Shown piece after piece: positions 61,844 to 64,000 of a stretch of DNA of 64,000 bases; within the stretch, counting starts at the first letter, position 1; every line of letters starts with the position of its first letter. A program made the position numbers and the translations under genes. The notes beneath the pieces are model-generated. The model had not been told where the DNA came from. It was given only the letters and a program-made list of their open reading frames with translations, and did not search any database. Origin of the DNA: Tissierella sp. P1 (GTDB lineage: Bacteria; Bacillota; Clostridia; Tissierellales; Tissierellaceae); the NCBI RefSeq assembly GCF_002266425.1, contig NZ_NPMN01000002.1:1-64000 (forward strand), in the 5' to 3' direction.

Positions 61844-62701
61844 ATGAGAAAAGAAAATGAAGTAATGAAACAGATACTAGATTTTGCTAACAGTGAAGAT
61901 AGGGTTAGAGCTGTTATGTTAAATGGTTCGAGAGTTAACCCTAATGCGCCTAAGGATATAATGCAAGATTATGATATAGTATTCTTTATAACAGATATTG
62001 AAGATTTAAGTTATAAAATAGATCAAAGTTGGATTAGTGCATTTGGAGAGCTTGTTATTATGCAGCAGAATGATTTTGAGGATGGGGTATATATCTTTTT
62101 GATGCAATTTAAAGATGGAATAAGAATAGACCTTAGTTTTCAAGATATTAGAAGAATTGAAGAATCGGTTAGAGAAGATACTCTTAGCAAAATATTATTA
62201 AATAAAGATGATATTGAACTTAAATTACCTATCCCCAATGATAGTGGTCACTATGTACTAAAGCCTTCAAAAAAAGAATTCGATGAATTATTAAATGAAG
62301 CATGGTGGATTCAAACCTATGTTGCTAAAGGAATATGGAGGGATGAATTGCCTCTTGCTAAATATATGTTTGATGTTATTTTAATGGACTGTATAAGAAA
62401 ATTATTGTCGTGGTATATTGGAGAAAGCCATAAATGGAATGTAAATGTAGGAAAATGCGGAAAATGGTTCAAAGGATACTTATCTGATGAGATTTATAAT
62501 GATTTTATTTCAATATATCCAACTATAGATTATGAAGAAATGTGGCAATCACTGTTTAGAGCAGGTAAATTTATTAGGATAATAGGTGAACCATTAGCTG
62601 AATCTCTAGGATATTCCTATCCTATTAAAGATGATATTAATGTAACGGAATACATTACAAAGATTAAGGAACTGCCAAGGGATGCTAAAGAATTTAGATA
62701 A
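61844..62701 (+). CDS. Aminoglycoside 6-adenylyltransferase-like protein (ANT(6) family)
   Basis: 285 residues after AAAGGAGAG, the usual length of ANT(6)/AadE. The nucleotidyltransferase motif VMLNGSRVNP...QDYDIVFF (Gly27-Ser28-Arg, Asp41-x-Asp43) is complete. The family signature VAKGIWRDELPLAKYM and a C-terminal helical domain with KWNVNVGKCGKWFKGYL follow. Proven members adenylylate streptomycin. Chromosomal clostridial relatives are numerous and many are untested, so resistance is possible but unproven. Confidence 0.88.
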   Translation: MRKENEVMKQILDFANSEDRVRAVMLNGSRVNPNAPKDIMQDYDIVFFITDIEDLSYKIDQSWISAFGELVIMQQNDFEDGVYIFLMQFKDGIRIDLSFQDIRRIEESVREDTLSKILLNKDDIELKLPIPNDSGHYVLKPSKKEFDELLNEAWWIQTYVAKGIWRDELPLAKYMFDVILMDCIRKLLSWYIGESHKWNVNVGKCGKWFKGYLSDEIYNDFISIYPTIDYEEMWQSLFRAGKFIRIIGEPLAESLGYSYPIKDDINVTEYITKIKELPRDAKEFR

Positions 62702-62721
62702 AAATGAAAGGAGAATATAAA

Positions 62722-63747
62722 ATGATATTAAGGTATTTGAAACAACAGATGTTACTTCCCATAAAAGAATATATTATTAATCAACGTGTGAATATTAGAG
62801 GGATAGATGTTTTGATTTTGAGTTTCACTATAGAAAAAGATGAAAATAGTTTATGGATGATGTATGCAAATCAAGAGTTATATGGAGATAGATTTGACGA
62901 TGAATATATAGTAGAGTTTAGGACAAATCGAGAAAAACTATTAAGAGGTATTAATGCTAGTAGTAAACATAAAGATTTACATATAAGACAAATGGAAATA
63001 CAAGGACATATTGTTAATTTTAGTTCATCAAGTAGCAGTTCAATCTATAATATGGATTCAGAAGGAATAATGCGATTACAGCATTTTGTTGAAAGTGGTT
63101 TGATTTCAAATGAGTGGGACGATGTAAAATTAGAAAATCTTGTAATCGCTCAATATAAACAAATGGATGAGGAAATTGCTCCTAATATAGATAATACTAA
63201 GGAATTAGACATTAAATTATATGTTGATCGAGACTCAAGAGAAATATCAATACAACATCCATTTAAAATACAGTTCGGCAAACAAGAAATGGGAACAAAA
63301 ATCGTGTATTATGATGAAGAACTTGGCAAGGAGAATTACTTTTTTATAAATGAAATCTATTCTTTTGATGTATATGAGGATATCAAAAAGAAGGTTGACA
63401 AAATTGAAGATGTAGAAATGCGAGGAAAAAACCTTGAGATTTTTATAGAAGGACTAGAAAGAATTTATCCAAGGGATAAAAATTTAGCTGTTATAAAATA
63501 TGAAGCAGCAGATAATACCCAACTTAATTTTCATATGAAAGAGTATCTAGAAGCGGAGCCAATATATAGTGACTCTGCCATAGGAATTATATGGGGATCC
63601 AAAGAGGATGAAATTGGAATCAATGGGTATAAGCTACGGGAATGTGTACTTCAACCTATAGATAAGGACTTTAGCGGTGAATTGGAGATTGAACTGTTTT
63701 CTCGATTTCTTGAAATACCAGAGGAAACTATAGAAAGTATAGGATAG
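62722..63747 (+). CDS. Hypothetical protein
   Basis: 341 residues from the ATG at 62722, after AAAGGAGA; the ATG at 62704 precedes that site. No signal peptide or membrane segment. Two-part make-up: the first ~160 residues include a serine-rich stretch (FSSSSSSSIYN) and acidic patches. The rest has beta strands (IQHPFKIQFGKQEMGTKIVYYDEELGKENYFFINEIYSF) and a final acidic helical part. Family not recognised. It follows the ANT(6) gene at 20 bases and may share its transcript. Confidence 0.7.
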   Translation: MILRYLKQQMLLPIKEYIINQRVNIRGIDVLILSFTIEKDENSLWMMYANQELYGDRFDDEYIVEFRTNREKLLRGINASSKHKDLHIRQMEIQGHIVNFSSSSSSSIYNMDSEGIMRLQHFVESGLISNEWDDVKLENLVIAQYKQMDEEIAPNIDNTKELDIKLYVDRDSREISIQHPFKIQFGKQEMGTKIVYYDEELGKENYFFINEIYSFDVYEDIKKKVDKIEDVEMRGKNLEIFIEGLERIYPRDKNLAVIKYEAADNTQLNFHMKEYLEAEPIYSDSAIGIIWGSKEDEIGINGYKLRECVLQPIDKDFSGELEIELFSRFLEIPEETIESIG

Positions 63748-63761
63748 GAGCAAGTTTAGAT

Positions 63762-64000
63762 ATGAAAAAGATATTTATTATATTGTTAATCTTAGTGTTA
63801 CCTATTAGTTGTAAACCTATAGAAGATGATACCAAATTATCACCAGTTACAGACAACTTGCCTAAAAAAGAAGAAAACTATATTAATGTGGCAGGCGAAA
63901 CCATAGAAGAAAGATATCTAACTTTAGAAGGATATAAGAGAATAGAAACAGAAGAAAACAGTTTTGGAGAATTTTTAAGGAACCGGAGATTGAAACCTTA
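63762..64000 (+). CDS. Lipoprotein, DUF4846-like, partial at window end
   Basis: The ATG at 63762 follows TAGGAG. Signal peptide with lipobox (LVLPISC), then an acidic linker and GYKRIETEENSFGEFLRN, the usual opening of DUF4846 proteins. About 79 codons are in the window and the remainder lies beyond the edge. Outer-face membrane anchoring is expected; function unknown. Confidence 0.75.
   Translation, partial: MKKIFIILLILVLPISCKPIEDDTKLSPVTDNLPKKEENYINVAGETIEERYLTLEGYKRIETEENSFGEFLRNRRLKP

Overview
The window is a stretch of very AT-rich, gene-dense DNA whose gene content fits an endospore-forming, anaerobic low-GC Firmicute of class Clostridia. A Tissierellales-like organism is my guess, but nothing here fixes the genus. 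The signs are AGGAGG-type ribosome sites, frequent TTG/GTG starts, consensus TTGACA-17-TATAAT promoters and U-tailed hairpin terminators. Spore-linked families (GerMN, DUF3787, VanW), an FMN riboswitch and many stand-alone GNAT, NUDIX and HD proteins also fit. No rRNA, CRISPR array, intact insertion sequence, prophage or replication origin was seen.

Layout. 1-6.2 kb holds an AIR-synthase-like protein, a large cell-wall amidase, a DUF2179 membrane protein, a GerMN lipoprotein-like protein, an ITPase and a YfcE-type phosphodiesterase. 6.2-7.1 kb is a tRNA operon (Gly-CCC, Arg-TCT, His-GTG, Lys-TTT, Leu-TAG, Arg-TCG) with a broken 5' piece of a tRNA-Lys gene. 7.3-11 kb holds dCTP deaminase, GrpB and a Na/Pi cotransporter. 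11-16.5 kb is an IclR-controlled, divergently read catabolic operon (aminotransferase, 2-hydroxyacid dehydrogenase, arginase, YjiH permease). 16.6-24.5 kb holds RNase Z, DapF, a dicarboxylate/amino-acid symporter, a CPA2 antiporter with a PII-like partner, a broken S41 protease and proC. 24.7-27.4 kb holds a LiaF-like membrane protein and a YtrA-type GntR/ABC unit. 27.6-37 kb holds a KASIII-like enzyme with unusual active-site residues and a divergent envelope-polysaccharide locus (GH-A hydrolase-like protein facing HEAT-repeat protein plus processive GT2 synthase). An M48 protease and a GntR/DUF1648 pair follow. 37-41.5 kb is the riboflavin operon under an FMN riboswitch. 41.5-49.9 kb holds spore-surface, VanW and ferritin-like proteins, speD-speE, a GGDEF protein and several unknowns. 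50-64 kb is a string of small cytosolic genes: two paralogous solitary AAA ATPases, GNATs, HD, NUDIX, a second Ham1 protein, murI, two APH-like kinases, an ANT(6)-like adenylyltransferase, and lipoproteins.

The most striking global feature is that seven otherwise well-conserved genes are interrupted: nptA-like, rnz, S41, proC, an ABC ATPase, ribD and ribE. In six of the seven, adding exactly one base restores the full reading frame and the family's usual length. Three of these genes are housekeeping genes and two lie in one operon. This pattern is easier to explain by missed bases in the consensus than by gene death, but only the reads can decide. The seventh (S41) has an in-frame TGA.

For new biology the best candidates are four. 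They are the IclR-controlled aminotransferase/hydroxyacid dehydrogenase/arginase/permease operon, the HEAT-GT2/GH-A polysaccharide locus, the antiporter with its dedicated PII-like protein, and the KASIII paralogue that keeps its cysteine but lacks the His and Asn. All functional proposals are inference from motifs and context.
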